Assembly: GCA_045114775.1 (NCBI GenBank)
Contig: JBGULC010000001.1
Location: forward strand, 1-42,054
DNA from: UBA3792 sp045114775
Lineage (GTDB): Bacteria; Bacillota; Clostridia; Christensenellales; CAG-138
Direction of reading: 5' to 3'
DNA length: 42,054 nt
A program made the translations under genes and the position numbers. Position 1 is the first letter of the stretch. Each line of letters starts with the position of its first letter. This document shows, one piece after another, positions 39,446 to 42,054 of this stretch. The notes under the pieces were generated by a model. The model ran no database searches, had not been told where the DNA came from, and saw only the letters and a program-made list of their open reading frames with translations.

Positions 39446-40024
39446 ATGCAGGAACTCAAGGAACGGATCCTCAAAGAGGGCAGAGTGCTTCCGGGCGACA
39501 TCATCAAGGTCGACGGGTTTTTGAACCACCGTGTGGACTGCGAGCTCATGAGCCATATCGCGGACGAGTTCGCGAAGTATTTCAACATCGACGATATAGA
39601 CATTCTGCTTACCGCAGAGGCGAGCGGCATTGCGCTCACCGCGGTCTGCGCGCTGCGCTACGGAAAGCCGATGGTCTATGCGAAAAAGGCCAAGAGCGAC
39701 AACATCGAGGGCGGTCTCTTCAAAAGCGAGATCTTCTCCTATACCTATAAAAAGAAGGTCACGCTTCTGGTCGCAAAGGACTGGATCCAGCCCGGCATGC
39801 GCGTGCTGGTCGTCGACGACTTCCTCGCCCGCGGCGAAGCGCTCCGCGGTCTGTGCGAGATCGTCGAGCAGGCGGGAGCAAAGCTCGTCGGCATCGGATG
39901 CGCGATCGAAAAGGGTTTCCAGGGCGGCGGCGACCGCTTGCGCGAGCGCGGCGTGAACCTCAAATCGCTTGCGATCATCGAAAAGGCCGAGCCCGGCAAT
40001 ATCGTATTCCGGGAGGACGACTGA
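39446..40024 (+). CDS. xpt: Xanthine phosphoribosyltransferase
   Basis: 192 aa, matching Bacillus Xpt length. Converts xanthine and PRPP to XMP in purine salvage. Family start ELKERILKEGRVLPGDIIKVDGFLNHRVD, substrate-loop residues AEASGIALT (57-65) and the PRPP motif LVVDDFLARGEAL (121-133). ATG 39446 has AGGAGGGG upstream. Its stop overlaps the guaA start (TGATG). Under purine riboswitch control. Confidence 0.96.
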   Translation: MQELKERILKEGRVLPGDIIKVDGFLNHRVDCELMSHIADEFAKYFNIDDIDILLTAEASGIALTAVCALRYGKPMVYAKKAKSDNIEGGLFKSEIFSYTYKKKVTLLVAKDWIQPGMRVLVVDDFLARGEALRGLCEIVEQAGAKLVGIGCAIEKGFQGGGDRLRERGVNLKSLAIIEKAEPGNIVFREDD

Positions 40025-41553
40025 TGGATACCGTTCTGATCCTCGATTTCGGCGCGCAGTACAGCCGCCTCATCGCACGGCGCGTGCGTGAGCAGAACGT
40101 CTACTGCGAGGTCCTGCCGCATTCCGCAAGCGCGGAAACGATCCGCAGCAAAAACCCGATCGGCGTGATTCTTTCCGGCGGTCCGAACAGCGTCTATGCC
40201 GAGGGCGCGCCTTCGGTCGATCCGGCGCTGTTTACGCTCGGCGTCCCGGTGTTCGGCATCTGCTACGGCTGTCAGCTCATGGCGCATCTGCTCGGCGGAA
40301 AGGTCGAGCCGGACGGCGGCGCGCGCGAATACGGCAAGGCGGAGACGACCTTCGACCGAAAGGATAAGCTGTTCGGAACGCTTCCGGAGACGTCCGTCAC
40401 ATGGATGAGCCACGGCGACTATATCAGCAGACTCCCCGAAGGGTTCCGTCCCGCCGCGACGACCGCGGTGTGTCCGACGGCGGCGATCGCCTGTGAGGAG
40501 AAACGGTTTTACGGCGTGCAGTTCCATCCGGAGGTGCGCCATACGCAGTACGGACGCGAGCTTCTGCGCGCGTTCCTGTTCGACGTCTGCGGCGCGAAGG
40601 GCGACTGGACGGTCGGCGACATCCGCACCGAGGCGATCAAAAAGATCCGCGAGCAGGTGGGGGACGGCACGGCGCTTCTGGCGCTGTCCGGCGGCGTGGA
40701 TTCGTCCGTTGCGGCGGCGCTGATGGCGGAGGCGATCGGCGATCGGCTGACCTGCGTGTTCATCGACCACGGTCTGATGCGCAAGAACGAAGGCGACGAG
40801 GTCGAAGCCGCGTTCAAGCCCTGGCCGATCCGCTTTGTGCGCGTCGACGCGGAGGAACGGTTCCTCTCGCGCCTGAAAGGCGTGACCGAGCCGGAGCAGA
40901 AGCGCAAGATCATCGGCGCGGAGTTCATCCGCGCGTTTGAAGAGGAAGCGAGAAAGATCGGCGGCGCGGACTTTTTGGTGCAGGGCACGATCTACCCGGA
41001 CGTCATCGAATCCGGGCTCGGCAGCTCTGCGGTCATCAAGAGCCATCACAACGTCGGCGGACTTCCGAAGGATATCGGATTTTCGGGCATCGTCGAACCG
41101 CTTCGCATGCTGTTCAAGGACGAGGTCCGCGCGCTCGGCAGAGACCTCGGCCTGCCCGACGCGTTCGTCGAGCGGCAGCCGTTCCCGGGTCCGGGCCTTG
41201 CGATCCGCATCATCGGCGAGATCACGCGCGAAAAGCTCGACACCCTGCGCGAGGCGGACGCGATCTTCCGCGAGGAGCTTGCGCTTTCCGGCGTTTCCAA
41301 GGACCTGTCGCAGTACTTTGCGGTGCTGACCTCGATGCGCTCCGTCGGCGTTATGGGCGACGGACGCACCTACGACTGGACGCTTGCGCTGCGCGCAGTC
41401 AGGACCGACGATTTCATGACGGCGGACTGGGCGCGTATCCCGTATGAGGTGCTCGACCGGGTCTCCTCGCGCATCGTCAACGAGGTCAAGGGCGTCAACC
41501 GCGTCGTCTACGATATTACATCGAAGCCACCTGCCACGATCGAGTGGGAGTGA
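40024..41553 (+). CDS. guaA: GMP synthase (glutamine-hydrolysing)
   Basis: 509 aa, complete. Makes GMP from XMP, ATP and glutamine, following on from Xpt. Class I amidotransferase domain with Cys80 (GICYGCQL), His168 and Glu170 (VQFHPEV); ATP-pyrophosphatase loop SGGVDS at 222-227; C-terminal dimerisation domain ending KPPATIEWE. Start overlaps the xpt stop by one base, so both are coupled and both depend on the riboswitch. The 3' end, coding PPATIEWE, is a known integration site for mobile elements in Bacillota. Confidence 0.98.
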   Translation: MDTVLILDFGAQYSRLIARRVREQNVYCEVLPHSASAETIRSKNPIGVILSGGPNSVYAEGAPSVDPALFTLGVPVFGICYGCQLMAHLLGGKVEPDGGAREYGKAETTFDRKDKLFGTLPETSVTWMSHGDYISRLPEGFRPAATTAVCPTAAIACEEKRFYGVQFHPEVRHTQYGRELLRAFLFDVCGAKGDWTVGDIRTEAIKKIREQVGDGTALLALSGGVDSSVAAALMAEAIGDRLTCVFIDHGLMRKNEGDEVEAAFKPWPIRFVRVDAEERFLSRLKGVTEPEQKRKIIGAEFIRAFEEEARKIGGADFLVQGTIYPDVIESGLGSSAVIKSHHNVGGLPKDIGFSGIVEPLRMLFKDEVRALGRDLGLPDAFVERQPFPGPGLAIRIIGEITREKLDTLREADAIFREELALSGVSKDLSQYFAVLTSMRSVGVMGDGRTYDWTLALRAVRTDDFMTADWARIPYEVLDRVSSRIVNEVKGVNRVVYDITSKPPATIEWE

Positions 41554-41722
41554 TTTTTTGAAACTCCGAACCCGTTGTGGCACAACGATTTTACGGTTTT
41601 ATATCTCTCTTTTGATAACGATTTGATAACGCTCCCCATATACCGTATCATTCTATATTCCCACTGGATTGCGGGTAAAGAATGCTTTTTTACGGCTTAT
41701 AAGTGAGGACAACCATATTAGA
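41554..41722. other. AT-richer junction downstream of guaA, possible island edge
   Basis: No gene. It holds a small dyad CGTTGT-GGC-ACAACG (41573-41587), two direct repeats TTTGATAACG (41611-41620 and 41622-41631, 11-bp period) and clearly lower GC than the genes to the left. Direct repeats of this type can be integrase arm sites. No second copy of the guaA end is visible because the window stops. Confidence 0.45.
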
Positions 41723-41757
41723 AAGCCCTTACCGATGGCAACGTCGGTAAGGGCTTT
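41723..41757 (-). terminator. Terminator of the right-edge gene (bidirectional stem)
   Basis: AAAGCCCTTACCGA / TCGGTAAGGGCTTT, 14-bp stem, six bases past the stop of the minus-strand gene; T-runs on both sides. Confidence 0.88.
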
Positions 41758-41763
41758 TGCTGT

Positions 41764-42054
41764 CTATTCGTCTATGTCAAGCCTGTCCCGGAACGCTTCT
41801 ACCAGAAAATCGCTCAACTCTTTGGAGGGGACTTTGGCCCAGCGGTGAGTGGTGTCGTACTTGGGGTAGTTGTACCGCCAGCGGTCATAGTCTTCCCTGG
41901 TGATCTCCCCGGCCTCCAGCTTCTTGGCCTGCTCCGCCCAGGCGGACAGCATATCAAGCATATTGGTATAGGTCTTGCCTTTGGATTTGTCCAGACGCAG
42001 ACAAACCTCGCCGTCAATCTCCCCAATAGTCAGCCCCCGAATATCCTCCAAAGC
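41764..42054 (-). CDS. Partial hypothetical protein of mobile-element type
   Basis: At least 95 aa, open to the window edge, so the N-terminus may be missing; a TTG at 42051 could be a start but nothing upstream can be seen. Sequence: LEDIRGLTIGEIDGEVCLRLD, a helix MLDMLSAWAEQAKKLEAGEITREDYDRWRYNYP, then WAKVPSKELSDFLVEAF. I recall near-identical small proteins in integrative elements of gut Bacillota, function unknown; this is memory, not a search. Base composition is lower in GC than the preceding genes, supporting transfer. Confidence 0.65.
   Translation of the reverse strand, partial: ALEDIRGLTIGEIDGEVCLRLDKSKGKTYTNMLDMLSAWAEQAKKLEAGEITREDYDRWRYNYPKYDTTHRWAKVPSKELSDFLVEAFRDRLDIDE

Overview
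The window looks like chromosomal DNA of a moderately GC-rich member of the Clostridia (Bacillota), probably an uncultured gut lineage. This is inferred from strong AGGAGG-type ribosome binding sites, TTGACA/TATAAT promoters, many T-tailed terminators, several GTG/TTG starts and gene families common there (DIP1984, YitT, zinc-peptidase and DUF4097-type envelope proteins). No phage, CRISPR or defence operon is visible. The extreme right end may be the edge of a mobile island.

Layout. Positions 1-83 are the end of a 5S rRNA, followed by a terminator and about 700 bp of gene-free palindromic repeats. An esterase/ATP-grasp pair follows on the minus strand, then rpsB-tsf. Next is a five-gene oligopeptide ABC transporter operon (oppB-C-D-F-A; 5126-10874). 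Its binding protein appears circularly permuted: the segment that normally ends the protein sits right behind the signal peptide. From 10.9 to 15.9 kb there are envelope genes (secreted CHAP-like protein, anchored M15 peptidase, lipoprotein), a DUF1508 protein and a ZIP metal transporter. From 15.9 to 18.2 kb a GNAT acetyltransferase and an ABC-F ATPase are translationally coupled behind a structured leader that looks like an attenuator. A YitT protein and a CadC-CadA metal-efflux operon follow (18.2-21.8 kb), with an ArsR-type operator and a His/Cys-rich pump N-terminus.

From 22 to 28.6 kb lie a hotdog thioesterase, threonine aldolase, a DUF4097-type lipoprotein, a large lipoprotein with 11-bp-phased PhoP-like repeats, glutamate dehydrogenase, a cluster of ATAGCTAT palindromes and a small unknown protein. 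From 28.7 to 36.1 kb come MscS, a Na/phosphate transporter fused to PhoU, an ABC exporter, a DIP1984 protein, TcdA and a ZmaR-like GNAT protein.

The last 6 kb form a purine region. xpt-guaA is read rightward behind a guanine-type purine riboswitch with a terminator. Divergent from it is a cytoplasmic protein joining a ParB-like domain to a BMP (nucleoside-binding) domain, coupled to a metallophosphoesterase. Beyond guaA the composition becomes AT-richer and a partial mobile-element-like gene begins, which fits guaA 3' ends as integration sites. An array of mini-hairpins separated by ATATCG/CGATAT lies at 36.3-36.5 kb.

The observations most worth following up are the permuted OppA, the ParB-BMP/phosphoesterase pair opposite the riboswitch, the ABC-F leader, and the three kinds of intergenic palindrome clusters.
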